A stretch of 13,463 nt of DNA from NCBI GenBank assembly GCA_015478675.1, contig JADMIH010000108.1, positions 1-13,463 of the forward strand, given 5' to 3'. This document shows positions 7,348 to 13,463 of this stretch, in pieces. Source of the DNA: Chloroflexota bacterium. Lineage in GTDB: Bacteria; Chloroflexota; Chloroflexia; QHBQ01; JADMIH01. How positions within the stretch are numbered: the first letter of the stretch is position 1; each line of letters opens with the position of its first letter. The notes under the pieces were generated by a model, which saw nothing but the letters and a program-made list of their open reading frames with translations, was not told where the DNA came from and ran no database searches. Made by a program: the position numbers and the translations under genes.

Positions 7348-7403
7348 TAAAGCCCCCTCTCCCCTTCATGGGAGAGGGGCATGGGGTGAGGGCGGGTGAG
7401 GGC
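7348..7403. repeat. REP-like repeat copy with tandem 10-bp duplication
   Basis: Positions 7348-7392 repeat the unit at 71-115 almost exactly: the same two 10-bp palindrome arms (gggagagggg on the right), one extra C before the ttcat loop, and the same catggggtgaggg tail. The end is followed by a direct duplication of gggtgagggc (7384-7393 and 7394-7403). Copies about 7.3 kb apart bracket the synthetase-to-sigma block. Confidence 0.75.
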
Positions 7404-7501
7404 AGATGGCGCAACACCCGCACAGTTACCCCAAGAAGATTGCTCCACCCTAAATCTGAACACTTACCAGGATCGTGTCACCGTTCTACCAGGCCAAATT
7501 G

Positions 7502-7510
7502 TGTTATACT
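7502..7510 (+). promoter_or_regulatory. Extended -10 promoter of the folE operon
   Basis: TG-T-TATACT (TG at 7502-7503, hexamer 7505-7510) is an extended -10 element with five of six consensus bases. No good -35 hexamer lies at the right distance, which extended -10 promoters tolerate. Transcription would start about 30 bases before the folE start codon. Confidence 0.5.
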
Positions 7511-7548
7511 CGTGCCTGAACTCTATATAAAGTGGGGAGGAACGGCGG

Positions 7549-8112
7549 TTGGACCGAGAGAAGATAGAGGCCGCGATACGCAACATCCTGGAAGCGATAG
7601 GCGAAGACCCGCAGCGCGAGGGTCTGGTAGGTACCCCTCGGCGTGTAGCCGATATGTACGAAGAGGTCTTCGCCGGTCTTGCTACTGACCCGGGAGAATA
7701 CCTGTCGGTCGGCTTCGAGGAACACCATAAAGAAATGGTCATCCTGCGTGATATACCCTTCACGGCCATGTGCGAGCACCACCTGCTCCCTTTTACAGGC
7801 AAAGCGCACGTCGGCTATATACCGGCGGGCCGCATCGTCGGCCTCTCGAAGCTGGCGAGAGTAGTAGAGGGCTTCGCGAGGCGTCCCCAGCTACAAGAGC
7901 GCCTGACTTCGCAGATTGCTGACACCATAGTAGAGGCAATCAACCCCACAGGGGTAGGCGTGGTAATCGAGGCGCAGCACTTCTGCATGATCATGCGCGG
8001 CGTAAAGAAGCCCGGCAGCACAATGGTAACCTCGGCTATGCGCGGCCTTTTCAAGAATAACCCGCCAACCAGAGCAGAGTTCTTGCAATTCATTCGGGGA
8101 GTCAGAGATTAA
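7549..8112 (+). CDS. folE: GTP cyclohydrolase I
   Basis: This enzyme converts GTP to 7,8-dihydroneopterin triphosphate and formate, the first step of pterin and folate synthesis, in the cytoplasm. The 187 residues are a typical type I length. [14 protein letters not shown] (26-39) precedes the core [22 protein letters not shown]. The zinc ligands expected from the family are visible: Cys75 and His78 in CEHH and Cys146 in AQHFCM, with the catalytic His77 between them. [22 protein letters not shown] and [14 protein letters not shown] are further signatures. The start is TTG 7549, supported by GGGGAGG at 7534-7540 eight bases upstream; the stretch starts cleanly at the family N terminus. It opens the fol cluster, 39 bases before folP. 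Confidence 0.96.
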   Translation: MDREKIEAAIRNILEAIGEDPQREGLVGTPRRVADMYEEVFAGLATDPGEYLSVGFEEHHKEMVILRDIPFTAMCEHHLLPFTGKAHVGYIPAGRIVGLSKLARVVEGFARRPQLQERLTSQIADTIVEAINPTGVGVVIEAQHFCMIMRGVKKPGSTMVTSAMRGLFKNNPPTRAEFLQFIRGVRD

Positions 8113-8151
8113 GGACGGGCACGACGGAGCCTGCATCTCTCACCATCAACT

Positions 8152-9405
8152 ATGCCAAGCCACGAGCACAAGAGCAGACCTGACAACAATGCACGCATCA
8201 TCGGCAGCGATGAGCAGCTCCTGGCAGAGGAATTGGAGCGCGTTGGCGCGCAGGAGCCTGGCCGCGAGATCATGCAGCGCAAAGGCGCTTTCCTCCCTGT
8301 GAAGCTGGAAGGGTTGTCGTGCGTGGCGGCTAACGCCCTGAAGCAGGAGATGCTGGCGCGCGGCGGCGATTGTGCTGTGCACCGAGATTGCGCTACCCTT
8401 GAGAGAGACGAAACCACGGCGCTGCTCACCGGCACCCGCGCCCAGTACAACAGCCTCCTCGCCAAGCTACAGGAGCAGAGCTGGGGCTTACCCGACTTAG
8501 CACGGCAGATACAGGGTTTGCTCTGGAACCTCGATGCTGAACCGAAGCCCTGGAAAGTCGGGCAATATACACTCCCCCTTGCCAGGCGCACTTTCATCAT
8601 GGGTATCATCAATGTGACAACCGACTCCTTCTCAGGCGATGCCCTCGGAGATGACGTAGAGGCGGCAGTGGCCCAGGCGCGGAGGATGGCGGCTGAGGGG
8701 GCCGACATTCTCGACGTAGGGGGAGAGAGCACGCGTCCCGGCTCTGAACCTGTACCCTGGGAGGAGGAAATACGGCGTGTTGTGCCGCTGATAAAGAGGC
8801 TCGTGGCGGCGGATGGTGTGGCGCTGCCCATCTCTGTAGACACGAGAAGGGCCTCAGTAGCAGAAGCTGCGCTCGATGCAGGCGCGCACATCATCAACGA
8901 TATAACGGGCCTGCGCGACGACCCTGAGATTGCTGAGGTAGTTGCAAAGAGAGACGCAGGGCTTGTCTTGATGCACATCCAGGGCACACCCGGCACTATG
9001 CAGCAACACCCGCACTATGACGATTTACTGGGCGAGGTGATAAACTATCTACGCAAGGGCATTGACCAAGCTGCAAGCGCCGGTGTGAAGAAAGAGCGCA
9101 TTATAGTGGACCCCGGAATAGGCTTCGGGAAAACAACTGCTCACAACCTGGAATTGATCAGGAGACTGGGCGAGCTACGCTCGCTCGGTTGCGGTATACT
9201 GATAGGCACATCACGCAAAGGCTTCATTGGTAAAATCCTGGCGGAGACACAAGGCGGAGAAGCCCAGCCCGGGGCCGAGCGCGTCACCGGCACAGGCGCT
9301 ACCCTGGCGATCAGCGTAGCCAACGGCGCCAACATTGTTCGCGTCCACGACGTAACCCAGGCAGTAGAAGTGTGCCGGATAGCCGATGCGATAACCAAAT
9401 TATGA
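8152..9405 (+). CDS. folP: Dihydropteroate synthase with N-terminal extension
   Basis: This enzyme condenses 6-hydroxymethyl-dihydropterin diphosphate with p-aminobenzoate to dihydropteroate; the family is the sulfonamide target. The TIM barrel spans about 146-417. Its motifs are FIMGIINVTTDSF (148-160; usual PDSF is TDSF), DVGGESTRPG (188-197), SVDTRRASVAEAALDAGA, INDITG (248-253), MHIQGTPGTM, DPGIGFGKT (320-328), GTSRKGFIG (352-360) and VRVHDV near the end. Residues 1-140 form an extra region (KLEGLSCVAANALKQEMLARGGDCA, 51-75), seen in the roughly 400-residue FolP of some Chloroflexi and Clostridia and absent from the 280-residue E. coli enzyme; its role is unknown to me. ATG 8152 lacks a good Shine-Dalgarno, and the frame closes at the folE stop, so coupling to folE is plausible. 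Confidence 0.94.
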   Translation: MPSHEHKSRPDNNARIIGSDEQLLAEELERVGAQEPGREIMQRKGAFLPVKLEGLSCVAANALKQEMLARGGDCAVHRDCATLERDETTALLTGTRAQYNSLLAKLQEQSWGLPDLARQIQGLLWNLDAEPKPWKVGQYTLPLARRTFIMGIINVTTDSFSGDALGDDVEAAVAQARRMAAEGADILDVGGESTRPGSEPVPWEEEIRRVVPLIKRLVAADGVALPISVDTRRASVAEAALDAGAHIINDITGLRDDPEIAEVVAKRDAGLVLMHIQGTPGTMQQHPHYDDLLGEVINYLRKGIDQAASAGVKKERIIVDPGIGFGKTTAHNLELIRRLGELRSLGCGILIGTSRKGFIGKILAETQGGEAQPGAERVTGTGATLAISVANGANIVRVHDVTQAVEVCRIADAITKL

Positions 9406-9429
9406 ATTGGATTGCCGTAATTCATAATT
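9398..9429. repeat. Hairpin overlapping the folP stop codon
   Basis: aattatgaatt (9398-9408) and aattcataatt (9419-9429) form a perfect 11-bp AT-rich stem around a ten-base loop, with the folP TGA inside the left arm. It has no T run after it and folK follows 38 bases later, so it is more likely an mRNA-processing or incidental element than a terminator. Confidence 0.5.
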
Positions 9430-9466
9430 GCTAATTCGTAGTTCCCGAGGGGAAAAGGGGGAGATT

Positions 9467-10006
9467 ATGCCTGCCGAGGCAAAGGATACTACAGTTTACC
9501 TGGGGATCGGCTCCAATATGGGAGATCGGGAGGCCCAGATCGAAGCTGCACTGGCGGCTATCGAGCGTCTGCCTGTGACAAAGCTCTTGCGCAAGTCGCC
9601 CCTTTACGAAAGCAAAGCCTGGGGCGTTACCGATCAACCTGATTACCTTAACATGGTTATGGAACTCGAGACCAGACTCGATCCGCAAACTCTCCTGCGG
9701 CATTGCAAGAGTATCGAAGAGGCGCAAGGGCGAATTGATGGAGAAAAGTGGGGGCCGAGGCCAATAGACATTGATATCCTCTTATTCGGCTCCAGAAATG
9801 TCAGGACCCCCAGCCTGGTGGTGCCCCATCTTCATATGTGGGATCGCCGCTTTGTCTTGCAGCCCCTCGCCGACCTTGAGCCTGATCTCCCGACACCCGA
9901 TGGCGCTACTCTGCGAAAGCTCCTGCAGAAAGAAAAAATAACCTCACAGGAGGTCAAGCCTTACGAGCCAGCTAGAAAGCCCGAAGATGAAAAAGAAGAA
10001 AAGTAA
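9467..10006 (+). CDS. folK: 2-amino-4-hydroxy-6-hydroxymethyldihydropteridine pyrophosphokinase
   Basis: HPPK transfers pyrophosphate from ATP to 6-hydroxymethyl-dihydropterin, making the substrate of FolP, encoded just upstream. From ATG 9467 it has 179 residues. YLGIGSNMGDREAQIEAAL (11-29), SPLYESKAWGVTDQPDYLN (44-62) and WGPRPIDIDILLFG (95-108, with the two Mg-binding Asp at 101 and 103) are clear, followed by VVPHLHMWDRRFVLQPLADLEPDL. The Arg-rich loop before WGPR is altered (RIDGEK). The start has GGGGGAG (9457-9463) directly upstream; the in-frame TTG at 9428 would add 13 residues of non-family sequence. The C terminus is a highly charged tail (about 155-179, Lys/Glu-rich) whose coding bases overlap the start of the next gene by 20 bp. 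A folB gene, often near folK, is absent here. Confidence 0.94.
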   Translation: MPAEAKDTTVYLGIGSNMGDREAQIEAALAAIERLPVTKLLRKSPLYESKAWGVTDQPDYLNMVMELETRLDPQTLLRHCKSIEEAQGRIDGEKWGPRPIDIDILLFGSRNVRTPSLVVPHLHMWDRRFVLQPLADLEPDLPTPDGATLRKLLQKEKITSQEVKPYEPARKPEDEKEEK

Positions 10007-11777
10007 GCTCATATATCTGTGCCTGGCGTTCTGCGGCATCCTTCTACTCACTGTCAGCGGCCTTTCCGCCGCTCAAGGCGCGGGCAGTCAGTGGGCCAGG
10101 CTTGGTGCGCTGCCCGCAGGCGCGTGGAGTGTCACCCTCGACCCCTCTAACCCGCAGGCGCTTTATGTTCTTAGTGCGGGCGGCGTATCACGCAGCACTG
10201 ACGGCGGAAATAGCTGGGCGAACTGCAACTCAGAGGCCCGTTCACTCCGTTTAGTGACCCCTCAGACGGGACAAGCAGGGCCTGCCAGCCTTTACGCAAC
10301 CACAGCGCGCGGGCTGCGCCAGAGCGATGACGGCTGCGCTACCTGGAAGGACGTACCCACGCAGAATATATCGCCGAACGGCGCACACATACGCTGGCTA
10401 GCACCTTACCCGAACAATCGCCAGATTCTATATGCAGGTATGGACGGGCTGGGCGGGCTATACCGCTCGACCGACAGCGGAGCCAGCTGGCACTCCGCAT
10501 CCGGTGGGCTCCCACCTGGCGGGTGGATTACAGCCCTTGCAGCCGACCCGAAAGCGCCCTCGCGGATCATCGTTGGGCTACGCTACGCGAGGGGCTATCA
10601 CCCACCGGCATACATCTACAACTCCACCGATGGCGGCCTAACCTGGAAGTCGGCATCGCTCGGTATGCACCTGCTGCCTAACAACCAGGGTGAGATAATC
10701 GGGCTGGCGTGGAGTGGCGACAACCTCTTCGCGGCCACAGCCACAGATGGCCTTTTCGTTTCGACTGACAGCGGCGATAGCTGGAGTGTGGCGAATATGC
10801 CGAGGAATATAACCAGGCCTACATTCGCGGTTGCAGGCGCACCCCCAGGCGCACCTCAGCAGGCCACCCCGCTCCCCATCAACTATATTATGTCGAGCAG
10901 TGCAGGTGCGCTCCTTATCGACACGTCTGAAGGAGCGTACCAGTCGCTCGACGGCTCAGCTACCTGGATTGAAGTTCGTCCTGATGCTGCTCAGAACGGG
11001 GCTCTGTTGGTGGCGATTGAGCCGACGAGCGGGCGGATTGTGGCCGGCAGTGAAAGCGGTGCATGGGCTTCGAGCATACAGGCAAGCGCGATGACGATCC
11101 CCAGTCCAACAGCAGCAGCAACGATAGCTCAACTGCCGCCAACGCCGCCTCCAACGGTCCCACTTCCCACTTCGACACCTGTACCCCCTACAGCCACGCT
11201 ACCGCCCTCGCCAACGCCCACAATCGCTATGGTGGCGGGGCCGCTACCCTCAGACAAAGCACAACCAGGCGACCCCGCACTTTACAGCTACTTCCCACAG
11301 ACAGGACACAACATCGGGCACGGCTTCCGCGACTTCTGGTTGAGCAACGGCGGCCTCGCGCAGTTTGGCTACCCCCTGACAGAAGAATTTGTCGAGAATG
11401 GCGTTACCGTACAATATTTTGAGCGGGCGCGCCTCGAATATCAGAACAGTATGATCAATCTTGGACGTCTCGGAGCCGAGTTGACCGCAGGCACCTTTTA
11501 CCGCCCCATCAACTTCTTCCCCAGCACAGATACCAACGTTTATTTTGGTCCCACCGGGCACTCGGTGAGTGGGCCGTTCCTCACTTACTGGCGGGACAAT
11601 GGCGGGCTTACGACCTTCGGCTTCCCGCTGAGCGAGAGCATCAAAGCCGACGGCAGCGAGTACCAGTGGTTTGAGCGCGCACGCCTTGAATGGCACTCAT
11701 ATCTCCCGCAGGGCAAGCAGATTGTGCTGGGCCAGATCGGGCGCGAAGCGCTGCAAAAGAGAGGCTGGATAAAGTAG
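9987..11777 (+). CDS. Secreted Asp-box (BNR) propeller protein with C-terminal LGFP-like repeats
   Basis: This 596-residue exported protein has no assigned substrate. The signal peptide has a KKKK n-region, a hydrophobic core at 8-26 and probable cleavage after SAA (27-29). Residues 35-365 contain six Asp-box motifs (S-x-D-x-G-x-x-W type) at about 68-77, 111-120, 159-168, 211-220, 257-266 and 318-327, pointing to a sialidase/YCF48-like beta-propeller. The catalytic Arg triad of sialidases was not recognised, so binding is likelier than hydrolysis. A Pro/Thr-rich spacer (372-415) leads to two homologous modules (435-496 and 519-586) of the form TGH...F..(F/Y)W..NGGL..FG(Y/F)PL...ERARLE...LG.(L/I)G, common in Chloroflexi surface proteins. 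The ATG overlaps the folK end by 20 bp with only a weak Shine-Dalgarno, implying read-through expression with folate genes. Confidence 0.86.
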   Translation: MKKKKSKLIYLCLAFCGILLLTVSGLSAAQGAGSQWARLGALPAGAWSVTLDPSNPQALYVLSAGGVSRSTDGGNSWANCNSEARSLRLVTPQTGQAGPASLYATTARGLRQSDDGCATWKDVPTQNISPNGAHIRWLAPYPNNRQILYAGMDGLGGLYRSTDSGASWHSASGGLPPGGWITALAADPKAPSRIIVGLRYARGYHPPAYIYNSTDGGLTWKSASLGMHLLPNNQGEIIGLAWSGDNLFAATATDGLFVSTDSGDSWSVANMPRNITRPTFAVAGAPPGAPQQATPLPINYIMSSSAGALLIDTSEGAYQSLDGSATWIEVRPDAAQNGALLVAIEPTSGRIVAGSESGAWASSIQASAMTIPSPTAAATIAQLPPTPPPTVPLPTSTPVPPTATLPPSPTPTIAMVAGPLPSDKAQPGDPALYSYFPQTGHNIGHGFRDFWLSNGGLAQFGYPLTEEFVENGVTVQYFERARLEYQNSMINLGRLGAELTAGTFYRPINFFPSTDTNVYFGPTGHSVSGPFLTYWRDNGGLTTFGFPLSESIKADGSEYQWFERARLEWHSYLPQGKQIVLGQIGREALQKRGWIK

Positions 11778-11792
11778 AGGCTGCGCCCGCTG

Positions 11793-11801
11793 TGCTATAA
11801 T
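11793..11801 (+). promoter_or_regulatory. Extended -10 promoter before the PIN gene remnant
   Basis: TG-C-TATAAT is a perfect extended -10 element (hexamer 11796-11801), 36 bases before the ATG at 11837. No -35 is evident. The site sits inside a small inverted repeat (tgcta 11793-11797, tagca 11804-11808) that could be an operator or chance. It suggests that the toxin gene once had its own promoter. Confidence 0.5.
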
Positions 11802-11836
11802 TCTAGCAGGTAGCCCGAAGAGAGGAGGTAAGTGTT

Positions 11837-12200
11837 ATGTCCAGTAAGGGTAAGACCATTTGTACAACTCCTTTCTTCGCTAGGTAATCAAGGGCTTGCC
11901 GTCTCCTTGATCGGTTATGGTGAGATTTATGAAGGTGCTTACTATGCAAGGGATCCAAAAACCAGTGAAGAGATATTTCTCCAATTTGTAGAGGGGATAA
12001 AGGTCCTGCCTCTGAATGAACCAGTTATGAGAATCTTTGCCGGAGTTCGTGGGGATCTACGAAGGCAAGGTCAGCTAATCGCTGATATGGACCTGTTGAT
12101 AGCGGCGACCGCCATTACTCACGACCTCACATTGATAACAGGCAACACCGGGCATTTCACGCGTGTCCCTGGGCTGTCTCTTTCCAAATCTGCTGTATAG
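11837..12200 (+). pseudogene. Decayed VapC-like PIN-domain ribonuclease gene
   Basis: The reading frame from about 11865 to 12200 encodes most of a VapC-type PIN domain: LAVSLIGYGEIYEGAYYARDP (with the second acidic site), LPLNEPVMRIFAGVRGDLRRQG, ADMDLLIAATAITHDLTLITGN and HFTRVPGL. The N-terminal strand with the first catalytic Asp (the LLDT-type motif) is missing. The well-placed ATG 11837, eight bases after AGGAGG (11823-11828), instead reads MSSKGKTICTTPFFAR and stops at 11887 in another frame. This looks like an internal deletion of about 70 bases (net 3n+2) between codon 8 and the surviving domain. A GTG at 11832 opens the surviving frame but would not restore the Asp. Parts are clearly AT-richer than neighbours (23 G/C of 60 at 11941-12000), hinting at acquisition. 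No antitoxin gene is adjacent. Confidence 0.72.
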
Positions 12201-12271
12201 CCCGCAGCATCGTCGCGGTGACAAGCCGTAGAGCAGGCGTGTCGAGAACCCAAAGCATACCAATCTTACTT

Positions 12272-13463
12272 ATGAATCTCACCCAACTGATAGACCATAT
12301 GCGCCACTCGCCGATGTTCCGAGAGCGGATTACATACTGGCATGACTTACCGGAGCGACAAGCCCGCACTGCGCCCTTCCCCGGCTGGCTCGACCCCCAC
12401 CTGACTGCCACCTGCAAGGCTCTGGGCATAGATGAGCTTTACTCTCACCAGCGCGATGCTCTTGATGCCGTACACAGAGGAGAGCATGTGGCTGTGGTCA
12501 CGCCTACCGCTTCAGGCAAGACCCTTTGCTACAATCTGCCTGTGCTCAACACAATCCTGGAGAACCCCGAAGCACGCGCTCTTTACCTCTTTCCCACCAA
12601 AGCGCTCGCGCAGGATCAGCTTGCTAACCTTTACGCTATCTCCACCGCGCTTGGCCGCGACATCAAAACTTACACATATGATGGAGATACACCACCTACC
12701 GCTCGCAAGCTGATACGTACCGCCGGGCACATCGTCATCTCTAACCCTGATATGCTTCATAGCGGCGTGCTGCCGCACCACACCAAATGGGTGCGGCTCT
12801 TCGAGAACCTCGACTATATCATCATAGATGAGCTGCATAACTACCGAGGAGTCTTTGGCTCGCACGTGGCTAATGTCATGCGGCGGCTGATGCGTATTTG
12901 CGACTTCTACGGCTCGCACCCCCGGTTTATCTGCTCCTCGGCTACAATCGCCAACCCGCAGGAGCTTGCCACGAGGATCACAGGCGTCTCACCCATCACC
13001 CTGATCGACAATAACGGCGCGCCGCAGGGTCCAAAAACCTTCATCTTCTACAACCCTCCCGTAGTCAACAAGGAACTGGGATTGCGGCGCTCGGCTCTCC
13101 TCGAAGCCACCGATATAGCCTCACAACTCCTCGCCAACGACATCCAGACCATCGTCTTCGGGCGCACACGCGTCACCGTAGAAGTCTTGCTCACCTACCT
13201 GCGCCAGGCAGCTATCACCCACCGTCACGATCCTGATAAAGTGCGTGGCTACAGGGGCGGCTACCTGCCCAACCAGAGACGTGAGATCGAGCGAGGGCTG
13301 CGCGACGGGTCCGTCCGCACCGTAGTGAGCACAAACGCCCTGGAGCTAGGGATAGACATAGGTGCCCTTGAAGCGGCGGTGCTCGTCGGTTATCCGGGAA
13401 CTATAGCTTCCACATGGCAGCAGGCGGGCAGAGCAGGACGGCGCTCGACACATTCGCTGGCTA
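12272..13463 (+). CDS. DEAD/DEAH-box helicase, MrfA/YprA-like (5' part, runs off the window)
   Basis: This is a superfamily 2 helicase, open at the window end, with 397 residues visible. Motifs run in order: Q-like YSHQRDAL (57-64), I TPTASGKT (77-84), Ia YLFPTKALAQDQ (105-116), SNPDMLH (157-163), II DELH (186-189, followed by NYRGVFGSHVANV), III SSATIANP (222-229), IV TIVFGRTR (293-300), V STNALELGIDIG (353-364) and VI QQAGRAGRR (383-391). The order and the 'DELHNYRGVFGSHVANVMRRL' style fit the MrfA/YprA family of DNA helicases with a C-terminal DUF1998 zinc domain, which would lie beyond the window. In Bacillus subtilis MrfA acts in mitomycin-type DNA damage repair. ATG 12272 is the first plausible start but has no clear Shine-Dalgarno; ATG 12299 is an alternative. 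It lies 71 bases after the PIN remnant. Confidence 0.88.
   Translation, partial: MNLTQLIDHMRHSPMFRERITYWHDLPERQARTAPFPGWLDPHLTATCKALGIDELYSHQRDALDAVHRGEHVAVVTPTASGKTLCYNLPVLNTILENPEARALYLFPTKALAQDQLANLYAISTALGRDIKTYTYDGDTPPTARKLIRTAGHIVISNPDMLHSGVLPHHTKWVRLFENLDYIIIDELHNYRGVFGSHVANVMRRLMRICDFYGSHPRFICSSATIANPQELATRITGVSPITLIDNNGAPQGPKTFIFYNPPVVNKELGLRRSALLEATDIASQLLANDIQTIVFGRTRVTVEVLLTYLRQAAITHRHDPDKVRGYRGGYLPNQRREIERGLRDGSVRTVVSTNALELGIDIGALEAAVLVGYPGTIASTWQQAGRAGRRSTHSLA

Larger units (their letters stand above)
6870..7548. other. Divergent non-coding region between sigma operon and folE
   Basis: About 680 bases separate the divergent sigma and folE starts, and I see no credible gene in them. 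They hold a minus-strand promoter (7122-7150), a small hairpin (gtggg/cccac, 7164-7177), a 10-bp palindrome tactatagta (7226-7235), a possible weak plus-strand promoter (TTGCCA 7201-7206, GATACT 7224-7229, 17-base spacer), GC-rich hairpins (7302-7343), a REP-like repeat (7348-7403) and the folE promoter (7502-7510). Short open frames across the repeat are artefacts of its composition. No known riboswitch consensus was recognised. Confidence 0.6.

Noticed and set aside
7400..7548. Folate (THF) or other riboswitch before folE
   Set aside because: No recognisable riboswitch core, and the extended -10 promoter leaves a leader of only about 30 bases.
7368..7688. Small plus-strand frame starting MGEGHGVRAGEG
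   Set aside because: It begins in the REP-like repeat and runs into folE in another frame; such frames arise from the repeat composition.
8109..8996. 295-residue open frame on the minus strand
   Set aside because: It lies wholly antisense to folP, whose motifs are unambiguous; its Ser/Ala-rich composition is that of a shadow frame.
10180..10970. Repeated short motifs that might be a CRISPR-like array
   Set aside because: The periodicity is the coding of Asp-box motifs in a continuous frame; spacing and sequence are irregular.
11778..11836. Antitoxin gene partner for the PIN toxin
   Set aside because: Only 59 bases lie between the propeller stop and the toxin start; no open frame with a ribosome site fits.
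1..13463. tRNA, rRNA, transposase or phage genes
   Set aside because: No cloverleaf, rRNA stretch or recombinase motif was recognised by eye on either strand.

Overview
The window looks like a chromosomal segment of a Chloroflexi (Chloroflexota) bacterium. The best clue is the gene at 9987-11777: a secreted Asp-box protein with a Pro/Thr linker and two C-terminal copies of a 'TGH...GGL..FG(Y/F)PL...ERARLE' module, which I associate with Chloroflexi. The AMP-forming synthetase subtype, the 400-residue-class FolP with an N-terminal domain and the MrfA-like helicase fit this. Coding sequence is moderately GC-rich. The assignment rests on protein style only; there is no rRNA or tRNA.

Layout. (1) 1-115: copies of a GC-rich REP-like repeat. 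(2) 319-3895: a plus-strand operon of an acetyl/acetoacetyl-CoA synthetase-like enzyme, a fumarylacetoacetate-hydrolase-family enzyme and an HpaC-like flavin reductase; the last two overlap by 11 bp. Together they suggest catabolism of an aromatic or other organic acid. (3) 4068-5120: a secreted protein with three DUF5666-type repeats, ending in a strong terminator and then an almost perfect 27-bp hairpin. (4) 5267-6869, minus strand: an ECF sigma factor followed by its RskA-like membrane anti-sigma factor, with a candidate housekeeping promoter at 7122-7150. (5) 6870-7548: a long divergent non-coding region with hairpins, another copy of the REP-like repeat and the folE promoter. (6) 7549-11777: folE, folP and folK in pterin/folate synthesis order, with folK overlapping the secreted Asp-box protein gene by 20 bp. 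(7) 11837-12200: a VapC-like PIN toxin gene that has lost the segment encoding its first catalytic Asp and is frameshifted. (8) 12272 to the window end: the 5' part of a DEAH-type helicase of the MrfA/YprA type, open at the edge.

How the parts work together. The folate genes supply GTP cyclohydrolase I, dihydropteroate synthase and HPPK; folB is not in the cluster. The sigma/anti-sigma pair is probably an envelope-stress module, and the convergent secreted DUF5666 protein is a possible but unproven output. I see no clear new defence or mobile system. The most unusual items are the 27-bp hairpin between convergent operons, the overlap of folK with an exported protein gene, the decayed PIN toxin, and the structured region upstream of folE.
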